A DNA stretch of 64,000 bases from Clostridium sp. AN503 (GTDB taxonomy: Bacteria; Bacillota; Clostridia; Lachnospirales; Lachnospiraceae). The notes beneath the pieces were generated by a model. That model was not told the DNA's origin and did not search any database. It saw nothing but the letters and a program-made list of their open reading frames with translations. Positions 51,696 through 59,895 of the stretch are shown here, one piece after another. Positions within the stretch are counted from its first letter, which is position 1. Every line of letters starts with the position of its first letter. The stretch is taken from the NCBI RefSeq assembly GCF_040719375.1, contig NZ_JBFDTP010000001.1, positions 620,001 to 684,000 of the forward strand, in the 5' to 3' direction. The position numbers were made by a program, and so were the translations under genes.

Positions 51696-53684
51696 TCAAT
51701 AAGCGCGCTCCGCCTTTACCGTCATGGGATACACGTGATCCGTCTCTCCCAGCAGTTTTTCCACAAAGCCAAGGGAAAAGAATACATGTTTTCCACAAAT
51801 CTTCCCGTCCATTTCCACCTGGTACACGCCCCGCCGCATCCGGAAGCTTCCCTGCCCCTGCATCAGGTTCATCTGCATCAGATCCATCATCCGGTACTCC
51901 TGTGGTATGATCTTTTCCATAAAAAGCAGGATCTTCAGCCACGACAGATAGTTTAATCCCTGTTGTCTGCCCCCCGGTTCCACATTTCTGCTCTTTCCCA
52001 TTTCCAGCAGATGATCCAGTTCCAGGCTCCAGTCCTCTTTGGATTTTATCAGCGCAACCTTTTTCCCGGCCAGTAATCCCCGGACATCCATCAGCGCTTC
52101 CCCCAGCGCCCACACCGACATGATAAAAAATGCAGTCACCAGCAGAAGGGGAGTGGCTGCCGCCGCCCCGGTGACCGCCATAGCCAGGTTCCTCGCCTCC
52201 GCACGTTTCTGAGGATCCGAAAGTATATGTACAAAATTCAGACCTTCCCGGATCGCAAGGAGACGCTGAACCACGTCTGTTAAGTTGCCCTCATCCGTCT
52301 CCCTGCCGCCGATCAGATATTCCACCTCATAGTCCAGTACAGTCTTCTCCCGGCCTCCGGCGGCATTATTGCTTTGATCAGCCCCTTCTGTATTTTCCAG
52401 CTGAGAACAGAAATTCTTAAAGAACTGACCGCAGTACTCATTTACCAGCAGATGGTCCAGAAAACGGATACTCCGGCTGTCCTCCGAAAACATCTCCGTC
52501 TTAGACGGCGCCTCTGTCATATTGGCTTTTTTCTCAGAAACAACCGCGCCCTCCGGCACCACAAGCGACAATAGTCCCGATTGGTACATGCCCTCCACCT
52601 GGTTCAGCCAGCCCTCCTTCTCTTTATCCTTCACTCCATGGGCGAAGGAGAGCTTCCGGATCTCCAGACGGTCAAAATGACGCTTTACCGGACGCCACAG
52701 CGCATTCAAATCCGGTCCGTCATCGTCCTCATCGTCGTCCTCCCATTCATCGATCGTGCGCTCTACCTCCTTTGCCTCTTCTATCACCTGCCTCACCAGC
52801 TGGATCTGCTCACCAGACAGAGGTTCCAGCGCTTCGATCTCCCGGCGGCGCTGCCCGTCAACAGCTACATAAGCTTCATACTCCTGGATCTCCTGCTCCA
52901 AAAGCTGCCGGACCTGGGCGCTGCACTCCTGGCTTTTCCCTTCATATGACGCACGGCTTTTCTCCAGCCCCCGCGCCAGCTCATCCGCCCGTTTCCGGTA
53001 TGTTTCCACCAGTCCGGGCATCCGCTCCATCTCCTTGATCAGCTTTCCCGCAGTCCTTCGAAATCCCGGTCCGTCATACGCATTCAGCCTTGACATCCCT
53101 TCCCGTTTTTTTGCTTCCTGTTCTGCCAGGCTTTTGCTGATCGCCTCCAAAGATTTCTCCAGCTTCAGCGCTTCCTTTGCGTGTCCCCGGTAGGCCGCCG
53201 CCACATCCTTCACCGCTGCAGCTTCCTTCGCACTGTCCCAAAGTCCATCCACCGTCGATGCATCAAAATCCAGATTCCAGACACCGTATTTCATATAATC
53301 CAGGATTTCCTGTTCAAAATACAATCCGCCCTCATCTGTAGCTCTCAAAACACTTTCCGCAGAAGCTGATTCAAACTCCATCGGATACCAGTTCTTTGTT
53401 TCCAGATAAGGCTGTATAAATGCTGCAAAATCCGCCCCCAGCTCTTCCTCCCCGTCGTACTCCGCAAACAACAGCCGGTAAGAATCCCAGAGCTGCCGGT
53501 GATATTGGCTGAATACAGAATCCATCGCAGAGGATGCCGCCGTCTGAAGATACCACCGTGCCCCCGCAGTCCGCGCCGATTCCAGCAGGACGCAGAAAAA
53601 AGCAAACATACACATCATGATCAGGCTGATAAATACCGTCACTTGTCCGTCGGCCTGATGCCTCGCCCCTGTCCCCCTTTTCAT
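51696..53684 (-). CDS. DUF5702 domain protein (TadG-like)
   Basis: A 662-residue protein with an N-terminal anchor (QVTVFISLIMMCMFAFFCVLLESART, the TadG-like segment with Glu in the core), a long helical extracellular region (about 150-330), another membrane helix around 505-525 (AAAATPLLLVTAFFIMSVW) and a C-terminal part with YRMMDLMQMNLMQGQ. DUF5702 proteins are fixed partners of clostridial Tad operons. The gene begins in the stop of flp (TGATG), so it is coupled to it. Confidence 0.82.
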   Translation of the reverse strand: MKRGTGARHQADGQVTVFISLIMMCMFAFFCVLLESARTAGARWYLQTAASSAMDSVFSQYHRQLWDSYRLLFAEYDGEEELGADFAAFIQPYLETKNWYPMEFESASAESVLRATDEGGLYFEQEILDYMKYGVWNLDFDASTVDGLWDSAKEAAAVKDVAAAYRGHAKEALKLEKSLEAISKSLAEQEAKKREGMSRLNAYDGPGFRRTAGKLIKEMERMPGLVETYRKRADELARGLEKSRASYEGKSQECSAQVRQLLEQEIQEYEAYVAVDGQRRREIEALEPLSGEQIQLVRQVIEEAKEVERTIDEWEDDDEDDDGPDLNALWRPVKRHFDRLEIRKLSFAHGVKDKEKEGWLNQVEGMYQSGLLSLVVPEGAVVSEKKANMTEAPSKTEMFSEDSRSIRFLDHLLVNEYCGQFFKNFCSQLENTEGADQSNNAAGGREKTVLDYEVEYLIGGRETDEGNLTDVVQRLLAIREGLNFVHILSDPQKRAEARNLAMAVTGAAAATPLLLVTAFFIMSVWALGEALMDVRGLLAGKKVALIKSKEDWSLELDHLLEMGKSRNVEPGGRQQGLNYLSWLKILLFMEKIIPQEYRMMDLMQMNLMQGQGSFRMRRGVYQVEMDGKICGKHVFFSLGFVEKLLGETDHVYPMTVKAERAY

Positions 53685-53866
53685 CAGTAAACTTCCTTTG
53701 ACTGACTGTTGATTTCCTTAAAAATACTTTCCAGAAGCGCTGTGATCTGAGACTTAAAAATGATCACCAACCCAATCAGGACCACCAGGATCAGCACCAC
53801 TTCGATCACTCCTACACCGTCTTCCTGCCGCAAAAACTCCCGAACCTCATTCATTACCTTCATCAT
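53684..53866 (-). CDS. flp1: Flp1-type pilin
   Basis: A 60-residue protein: a basic start, then GVGVIEVVLILVVLIGLVIIF, a type IVb pilin helix preceded by EDG, and a short amphipathic tail. The Glu of VIEVV is the usual +5-like residue after cleavage. This is the major Flp pilin or Flp1-like protein. It lies between tadC and the DUF5702 gene with an overlapping stop/start (TGATG). GGAGG precedes the double ATG. Confidence 0.85.
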   Translation of the reverse strand: MMKVMNEVREFLRQEDGVGVIEVVLILVVLIGLVIIFKSQITALLESIFKEINSQSKEVY

Positions 53867-53879
53867 ACAACCTCCTTTT

Positions 53880-55133
53880 TCATCCCATCGTCATCATGGC
53901 TGGTACCATGATCATCACCATCTCGATCCCCAGCATCAAAAACAGCGGCAGCAGCAGCTTGGTTCCCGCCTCCTCCCCCAACCTGCGCGCCAGATTCTTC
54001 CGCATCTCAAATGCATCTGCCATCTCTGTCTGAAGAATCGCCCTGAGATTCTTTGTACCTGCCTTCCTGTTCTGCTCCAACAGGCTGCTCAGCTTCAAAT
54101 ACGGCTGAAGCCTGCACCGTTTTCCAAACTCCCGGTAAGCGGTTCCCTCCGGCGTTCCGTTTATGAGCTGATAGTATGTCTGCCTCATCTCCTCATAAGC
54201 GGCGCGTTTCCTCTGCCTGCCCTGTTTCAGCCCTGCCTCATAATCCTTCACCATCCGCTCCCATGCATTCCGGATCGTCATTCCCGCACCGATAAATATC
54301 ATCAGCTTGGAGAGCAGCTCCGCATAATCCAGAAGCAGTTCCTGTTCACGCTTCTTCTCCTTTTCCCTGCCGGACGCCTGTCCCCTTGCCGCCAGCAGGC
54401 AGGCCATCAGGATTCCCAGTACCGGCAGCACCGCATAACTGTTTCCTTCCTCTGTACGATAGCGAAGCGACCTCCCTTCATATTCTGAGGGCAGTTTCAG
54501 ATATTCTTGCGCCTGCTGGTTTTCATCCTGTCGTCTGACTTCCTCCTGAAATGCCGCCAGACGCGCTTCTTCCGGCGTCAGCGCTATAGGGACCAGACGG
54601 ACCGGTACTTCAAATTCTCCATGATGATCTCCATCCGACAGCTCCACATAAAGGATCACATTCTGTTCTTCCTTTACCGTTTCTTTTAAATGGCCGGAGG
54701 AAGACAGGATGTCCGGGTCCGACGATTGCCAGCGCAGCCTCACACCAGCCCCATCCAGCCGGGTCGGCAGCTTCAGATCCGACATCACCGCCATCAGGGA
54801 AGGGTTCCCTGCGCGGATACGTTCCTCCATCCCGTCCATGATTTCGTAAAACACCTGATCCGCCTCTGCTTTTGTATACCGGCGCGGACTGACCTGCACC
54901 GTCACTGAAACTTCCTGTTCCTCCAGTCCTTCCACCATTATCTGATATTCCTGCTCTCCCCCGCCGTATCCTTCCCGGGCTACTCTGCCGTCTCCCGACA
55001 CCGGTCCCTCTGACGGCCCCGCCACCGTCAGAGCCAGATACAGCCCCACACTGCCTGTCACACACAGAAATGGAAGCAGCCACCGCCGCCACAGAGCGGT
55101 TTCTCCACCATTCCTTTTCTTTTTATCACTCAT
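53880..55133 (-). CDS. tadC: TadC-like pilus assembly membrane protein with N-terminal extracellular domain
   Basis: 417 residues from ATG 55133 (GGGAGG six bases upstream). One membrane helix near 20-35 is followed by an extracellular domain of about 150 residues (YTKAEADQVFYEIMDGMEERI, WQSSDPDILSSSGHLK, resembling bacterial Ig-like folds), a second helix (about 230-245), and the T2SSF domain with its cytoplasmic helices (LLDYAELLSKLMIFIGAGMTIRNAWE) and a final pair of membrane helices. The N-terminal extracellular insertion is unlike classical TadC. It works with TadB and the ATPase to raise pilins. Confidence 0.85.
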   Translation of the reverse strand: MSDKKKRNGGETALWRRWLLPFLCVTGSVGLYLALTVAGPSEGPVSGDGRVAREGYGGGEQEYQIMVEGLEEQEVSVTVQVSPRRYTKAEADQVFYEIMDGMEERIRAGNPSLMAVMSDLKLPTRLDGAGVRLRWQSSDPDILSSSGHLKETVKEEQNVILYVELSDGDHHGEFEVPVRLVPIALTPEEARLAAFQEEVRRQDENQQAQEYLKLPSEYEGRSLRYRTEEGNSYAVLPVLGILMACLLAARGQASGREKEKKREQELLLDYAELLSKLMIFIGAGMTIRNAWERMVKDYEAGLKQGRQRKRAAYEEMRQTYYQLINGTPEGTAYREFGKRCRLQPYLKLSSLLEQNRKAGTKNLRAILQTEMADAFEMRKNLARRLGEEAGTKLLLPLFLMLGIEMVMIMVPAMMTMG

Positions 55134-55169
55134 CTTTACCCTCCCATATGTATTACCTAACAATGACGT

Positions 55170-56063
55170 TTACACTTCAATCGCCAGAATCCGCCGGGCC
55201 ATCAAAAACGATATCAGATATGTGATCAGACATCCCGTCATCAAAATCCTGCCCATACCCGTACCATACATCTGATCAAAAAACCCGGGTGAAGAACCCT
55301 CCACATAAAAAACAATGAAAAATGGGATCAGGTTCATGATCCTCTGTTCAAACTGACGGGATGCTGTCAGTGTCCTGATCTCCTCTTTCACCTGCATCTT
55401 GTCCCGTATGACCTCTGCCGTATGCCGCATGATACCGCTTAAGTCGCCTCCGCTCCTCTTTGCCACAGAAAAGACTTCAGAAAAATTCTGAACATCCTCC
55501 AGACCGCTCCTCCTGGAAAAGTCCTCCAAAACCTGTTCGATCGCCCGGTTCATGCGGATCTGCTGCACCATCCCTGCAAATTCCCGGGTGATCATCCCCT
55601 CTTCTCCGTAAAGCATGATCAGTTCCTCCCGGCTGACTGCCAGGGCATTCTCCAAAGAAAATCCGGCGCTCAGGGAGGATGCCAGGATCACCATGCTCTC
55701 CTTAAACTGCTGTGCCAGCAAAAGCAGCCTCTTTTCCTTCAGCCTGCGGCTCTCATATACCGGAAACAGAATTCCCAGCGGAAGCATCAGATAAAACGCC
55801 GTCATGCTGCGGTAAAACGTATAAGCCAACAGCCCGCACACCGCCGCGCCTTTAAAAAGACCTGTGAACAGCTCCGGCAGGGACAGCCGGTAGCGGTCAT
55901 ACCGGATAACCTGCTGACCGGAGCTTTTCGACCGCCTGCAGCTTCCCCACCCGGACGAGCCTTCCCCTGACCCGTTCCTCCCGTCTAAAACCGTTTTTCT
56001 CACCGTTACTCTGCTTCTCATTCTTCCTGGCTCCTTCCTCAGGTATCTTTTTTCCGCCATCAC
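55170..56063 (-). CDS. tadB: TadB-like pilus assembly membrane protein
   Basis: A 297-residue T2SSF-type protein. After a basic leader (about 1-65) two membrane helices (about 75-105) precede the T2SSF domain (LLLLAQQFKESMVILASSLSAGFSLENAL, EVFSVAKRSGGDLSGIMRHTAEVIRDKM) and two C-terminal helices. The first ~55 codons overlap the 3' end of the cpaF fragment by 167 bases in another frame, so the true start may be a later codon such as ATG 56021. It pairs with TadC. Confidence 0.85.
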   Translation of the reverse strand: MMAEKRYLRKEPGRMRSRVTVRKTVLDGRNGSGEGSSGWGSCRRSKSSGQQVIRYDRYRLSLPELFTGLFKGAAVCGLLAYTFYRSMTAFYLMLPLGILFPVYESRRLKEKRLLLLAQQFKESMVILASSLSAGFSLENALAVSREELIMLYGEEGMITREFAGMVQQIRMNRAIEQVLEDFSRRSGLEDVQNFSEVFSVAKRSGGDLSGIMRHTAEVIRDKMQVKEEIRTLTASRQFEQRIMNLIPFFIVFYVEGSSPGFFDQMYGTGMGRILMTGCLITYLISFLMARRILAIEV

Positions 56064-56424
56064 CCGCCTCTTTCAATGCAGGCTCATCTCCTGCCTCTTC
56101 CACAAACCGGTACAGCGGATTCAGCTGTATCTCTCCGTCCACATAAGCTCCAACTTCCACAATCTCCAGCACCCGCCTGCTCTTATCCCGGAGCCTGCCC
56201 AAATGCACCAGGATATCTATGGCCGACGCAATCTGGCTCCGCACTGCCGCTAACGGCAGATCCGCAGCCATCAGCGTCATGGTTTCCAGGCGGGTCAGCA
56301 TGTCCCTGGGACTGTTGCCATGCCCGGTGGAAAGGCTTCCTGAATGACCGGTATTCAACGCCTGCAGCATATCCAGACATTCCTTTCCCCGCACTTCACC
56401 AACGAGGATTCTGTCCGGACGCAT
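55897..56424 (-). pseudogene. cpaF: 3' part of cpaF/tadA pilus ATPase, cut by prophage
   Basis: The 175 codons begin at MRPDRILVGEVRG, which is the middle of the CpaF ATPase just before the Walker B region, and run through LNTGHSGSLSTGHGNSPRDMLTRLE, the conserved CpaF segment, to a variable Lys/Glu-rich end. The N-terminal two thirds with Walker A are missing. Immediately upstream (56425 on) the sequence switches to AT-rich prophage DNA. A full gene must be interrupted here; its 5' part is expected on the far side of the prophage. Unless the phage excises, the pilus ATPase should be inactive. Confidence 0.85.
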
Positions 56425-56425
56425 A
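56424..56425. mobile_element. Prophage left boundary inside cpaF (att region)
   Basis: The switch from the conserved cpaF codons (ATGCGTCCGGAC on the minus strand) to AT-rich DNA is sharp at about 56424/56425. Prophage genes follow to the right edge (endolysin, holin, tail genes). The core attachment sequence cannot be set without the other end. Confidence 0.6.
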
Positions 56426-56468
56426 ATAAAAAAATGAACTTATTTTAGCGAAAAATATGGAGGTATTT

Positions 56469-56660
56469 ATGAACAAAAAGAATTGTATATGTGTTGTAAA
56501 AATAAATCATATTGTCTGTGGATCTGAGAAGATAACAGGAAAGTGTAACGCAGATACAGAATGCATCGAAATCAAACTAACCGGGACAATTTACAAGATT
56601 GATAGAAATCACTTGCTTAAAGAGATATCCAGAATAGCCAAATTATTTTTTTGCTATTAA
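56469..56660 (+). CDS. Small cysteine-rich prophage protein
   Basis: A 63-residue protein from ATG 56469 with GGAGG five bases upstream. It contains CICVV, HIVCG, GKCNADTEC and a C-terminal FFCY, so six cysteines, and a basic middle with IYKIDRN. No domain is recognised. It is the only plus-strand gene at this end and reads away from the attachment site. It may be a phage regulator or structural peptide. Confidence 0.5.
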   Translation: MNKKNCICVVKINHIVCGSEKITGKCNADTECIEIKLTGTIYKIDRNHLLKEISRIAKLFFCY

Positions 56661-56758
56661 TTCTACCGGGAATCATAAATACATTAAAACAGAATTAAAT
56701 ATATCTCAATCAAAATCATGAAAAATGTTTATATGCGATTTCATGCTATCTCATTTCA

Positions 56759-56786
56759 ACGGCAGGTGAAGCTCCGCGCCTGCCGT
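56759..56786. terminator. Hairpin between small gene and DUF2290 gene
   Basis: ACGGCAGG (56759-56766) pairs with CCTGCCGT (56779-56786). It sits between two convergent genes and may end both transcripts; T-tracts are weak. Confidence 0.5.
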
Positions 56787-56811
56787 TCTAAGCTTAATTC
56801 TACTTTAAAGT

Positions 56812-57468
56812 TTATTCCCAGTTTATATGTAACATTTTCCGTTCTAGGCTAGTTATTGTCTCCTCATCATTAAAACGCCAGACCTTTTGTTCTAATTTTA
56901 TATTATAAAAATGAAATAGAATCAATCTGATAAATTCCGAAAAAGTGACAATTCCTTTTATAGGAATTCTGCAACTTTCATGATTTGATATTGTCAAATG
57001 TGCTGCCGCATGATCCCCGTCAACATGATCATCTGGTGCATAATCAATTCTGAGCATAATTGGTATACCATCTTCATCATCGAACCAGTCTTCTTCTAAT
57101 ATTTCATGTTCTTCAATTTCTGACATGTTCCATATTTTATTATGCTTTTTAATAAACACCAAGCGTTCTTTAACTATTTTGTCATGATTTACTAAAAATT
57201 CCGCTTGAATAAGCCCCTTATCATATAAAATAAGATTATATTGTAAGCCCTTTAATAAAGCATTAATTATTTTCGTACCAGTAATATGTTTGTCAAATAT
57301 AATACTACCAGATTCATTCTTGCCTGGATATGATATTTCATGTAACCCCCCTGACACAGTTCTATCTGAAATACCTCTTACATCTCGCACTAAGGCTTTA
57401 TTTTGTAGTTCGGTTATTGTTTTATTCATATCATCTAAGATGGCCTTTACAGTCTTAGACGTTTTCAT
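56812..57468 (-). CDS. DUF2290-like protein, partner of the helicase
   Basis: A 218-residue soluble protein. The segment DYAPDDHVDGDHAAAHLTI, followed by CRIPI and later FSEFIRLILFHFYNI, fits the DUF2290 pattern of an HPAxHL-type motif and a C-terminal FI-F-FY helix, so a family match is likely but from memory. DUF2290 has no known function. It starts inside the end of the helicase gene (14-base overlap, behind GGGGGAGAAG), so the two are translationally coupled and probably act together. The AT-rich composition matches the helicase gene. Confidence 0.65.
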   Translation of the reverse strand: MKTSKTVKAILDDMNKTITELQNKALVRDVRGISDRTVSGGLHEISYPGKNESGSIIFDKHITGTKIINALLKGLQYNLILYDKGLIQAEFLVNHDKIVKERLVFIKKHNKIWNMSEIEEHEILEEDWFDDEDGIPIMLRIDYAPDDHVDGDHAAAHLTISNHESCRIPIKGIVTFSEFIRLILFHFYNIKLEQKVWRFNDEETITSLERKMLHINWE

Positions 57469-59617
57469 GTTCTTCTCCCCCTGCTTGTTTCGTAATTTCT
57501 TCTAATAATTCTTCTTTACTCATTCCAAAAAGTTCCTGCATTAATTGCAATTTTGAAACATTACCTTCAACCGTTAATTTATCAATTAATATTTTAGTAT
57601 TTCCAATGGTTTTAATATCTTTAGCTTCTACATCTTTATTATTTAGAAAAATCTGCTTTTGCTTTTCCTTATCTGGATATTCCTCAAAATACAATTTAAA
57701 ATCATGTTTCTTGATTTTTTCAAATTCTTGATTTAAAATTTCCATGTCTTCCCCATATCCGAGTACTCTAACCCATCCCTTCGAACGCGTAATCGCAGTA
57801 AATAATCCATTTCTGTCACTTCTACGTTGCAACGAATTTACACACTTTTGAGCATTCACTATATAAATCATAAATGTTTCGTTACCTTTGGCTCGCCTAA
57901 CACTAGCATAAACCACAGAATCATCCCTAAAGAAATCCTCCGGATTAGCCGCACCTGCTGTATGAAGATTAAAATCATATTCCTCTTCTTTTTCATTGTC
58001 CCATCCAGCCGCATCCTGTGCTTCAAAATTGAGTTGATCTTGAATACTCGATAATCGAATACGATTAGTACTATAACCAAATGTATCCATATCAATAATC
58101 ATAATATCCCCCGGCAACAGCTGCTCAACCTCTAAATCTTGTTTTATCATTTTCAAAAGTTCTGTATACATAACTTTTCCTGAATCATAACTTAAAAATC
58201 GAATTATCTCATCTGGATTAACCTTTAACAACTCCGGACTTGTTTCTTTCGTTCTATATAGAGTTACTTTTTTCCCTTCTAATATTGGAGTATCAGAAGA
58301 ATATCCTATCGCTGTCCAAACTGACGATGAACTTGGTAACTGCAAAATCCCATCCTCACTATATAATCCCATCCCAATTGCATGTGCAGTAACTATAGCA
58401 TTGCCCTGATTTCTGTAACAAACCGTAAGGGGAGTATCATGGTCAATATTTCTTCCAAAAATTTGCTCTGGGTTAGGCATAGCTTCTTCATTCAGTTTTT
58501 GTAATTCATCATAGGCATATACTAATCTTTGATTATTATCTAAAACTTTCAAGCATAATTGCAAATAGTTTTTGTCAAAATCTTGTGCTTCATCAATCAA
58601 TATGCAATCATACATTTTATGAAAATCTTTTATAGATTTTAAAAGGTCACCACACAATTTTGAAAAAATATTTGCTCCATTTCCATATTTAGCTTTTGCT
58701 TCTCCTACATTCAACGGAGACATGCCATGTCTAAGACATATTTCATAATAAACACCTTTTGAAGATGCCGACCCCCATGATTGCATTACTTTCAATTTTT
58801 CTTCATTATATTTTGCCCCATCATTTTTAGCAGAATAAAATCTTCCAATCAAGGAAATTAATTGGTTCCGTAGTGACCGTGTCGAATATGTTACCACTAT
58901 ATCCCATTCCGGATGCGCTGTATGCAATTCAACTGCCTTTCTTGCCAATACTATAGTTTTTCCACTCCCAGCCATGCCTCTAATGCGCTGAATTCCTGCA
59001 GTATCGGAGAGTATAGCTTCCATTTGCCTACCATCATATTTTTCTATCTGATTTGCCAATTGACCAATTGCAAATGCCTTAGTTCCATTTCTAACATTGC
59101 CACGTTCTCTATGAGTATTTATTCCATATGCCTCTTGAATCCCAGATAAAATTTTTTCATACAAATCATCCGTAAACTCTTGATCTTCTTTATTCTCCTT
59201 AATAAAATCCATCAATTCACTAATATCATGCACCAATGGATAACCATCTTCTTCTACCATTGAAGTAGGTGTATAAGTTACTGTATAAAAATCAAAAATT
59301 AATTTGCGTTTTCTAAATAAAAAATTTTGCTTTTTAAATTTTGATTCCACCTTAGCATAAATATCGTCTTGTATCATTCCATAGTCTGTCACTGGTTCTG
59401 GCAAAATATTTAAAATATATACCCCTATTTTCGAAACTAACGCCAAATCAACACAGACCCTCCTGTTTGCAATTTCGTCAACATAAATAGGGTATCCTAA
59501 ATATAATTCGCCCTTTACATCTGGATATAAACTAATAAAAGTTTGAACAAACCTCTCGGCTATGTCATATTTTATACTGTCTTCCAGCGCTCCTAATATT
59601 TTTAAATTTTCAGTCAT
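57455..59617 (-). CDS. SF1 UvrD/Rep-like helicase with degenerate nuclease-like N-terminus
   Basis: A 720-residue protein. Residues 1-190 have a strand-rich start resembling NERD/PD-(D/E)xK proteins (YVDEIANRRVCVDLAL) but no clear ExK. The helicase core follows: Walker A GMAGSGKT (214-221), Walker B ILIDEAQD (339-346), motif III QRLVYAYDE (363-371), motif IV LTVCYRNQG, motif V SVRRAKGNE (572-580) and motif VI FTAITRSKGWVRVLG (606-620). The order is that of SF1A/UvrD-like helicases. A C-terminal coil follows. Its own promoter is at 59677-59704. Position beside lysis genes and the attachment site is typical of phage-borne defence cargo. Confidence 0.85.
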   Translation of the reverse strand: MTENLKILGALEDSIKYDIAERFVQTFISLYPDVKGELYLGYPIYVDEIANRRVCVDLALVSKIGVYILNILPEPVTDYGMIQDDIYAKVESKFKKQNFLFRKRKLIFDFYTVTYTPTSMVEEDGYPLVHDISELMDFIKENKEDQEFTDDLYEKILSGIQEAYGINTHRERGNVRNGTKAFAIGQLANQIEKYDGRQMEAILSDTAGIQRIRGMAGSGKTIVLARKAVELHTAHPEWDIVVTYSTRSLRNQLISLIGRFYSAKNDGAKYNEEKLKVMQSWGSASSKGVYYEICLRHGMSPLNVGEAKAKYGNGANIFSKLCGDLLKSIKDFHKMYDCILIDEAQDFDKNYLQLCLKVLDNNQRLVYAYDELQKLNEEAMPNPEQIFGRNIDHDTPLTVCYRNQGNAIVTAHAIGMGLYSEDGILQLPSSSSVWTAIGYSSDTPILEGKKVTLYRTKETSPELLKVNPDEIIRFLSYDSGKVMYTELLKMIKQDLEVEQLLPGDIMIIDMDTFGYSTNRIRLSSIQDQLNFEAQDAAGWDNEKEEEYDFNLHTAGAANPEDFFRDDSVVYASVRRAKGNETFMIYIVNAQKCVNSLQRRSDRNGLFTAITRSKGWVRVLGYGEDMEILNQEFEKIKKHDFKLYFEEYPDKEKQKQIFLNNKDVEAKDIKTIGNTKILIDKLTVEGNVSKLQLMQELFGMSKEELLEEITKQAGGEEHENV

Positions 59618-59676
59618 TTTTTCTATCCCTTTCTTTTTATATCACCGTTGCTATCCATTATTTATTTTATTCTATA

Positions 59677-59704
59677 ATTATACCATACATCCACAACGGC
59701 TCAA
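59677..59704 (-). promoter_or_regulatory. Predicted promoter of the helicase/DUF2290 operon
   Basis: Minus-strand TTGAGC (59699-59704) and a perfect TATAAT (59677-59682) are 16 bases apart, 60 bases before the helicase start. It implies expression independent of the phage late operon. Confidence 0.6.
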
Positions 59705-59857
59705 TCATAAAATTCTAATAATGGTAACGTAAATATTTTATTGGCATTATCTCAATCGGGAAAAAATAGAATAGAAAATCAGACAAGTTTTACAGATTTA
59801 AAGCTTTTTACCAAAGTTCTACATCTTGTATCACTCTGCAATTCATTTGTAATTTTT

Positions 59858-59894
59858 GGGGCAGACCACGATTATAAAGCCTGCCCATTTTTTT
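59858..59894 (+). terminator. Hairpin with T-tract between lysin and helicase operon
   Basis: GGGGCAG (59858-59864) pairs with CTGCCC (59881-59886), followed by seven T on the plus strand. No plus gene precedes it, so it may act as an insulator against the lysin transcript or be oriented for a lost gene. The gap 59618-59857 holds only the operon promoter. Confidence 0.5.
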
Positions 59895-59895
59895 A

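Noticed and set aside
56063..56424. Independent short gene on the minus strand upstream of tadB
   Set aside because: The sequence is the middle and C-terminal part of CpaF, not a new gene. Its ATG is an internal codon.
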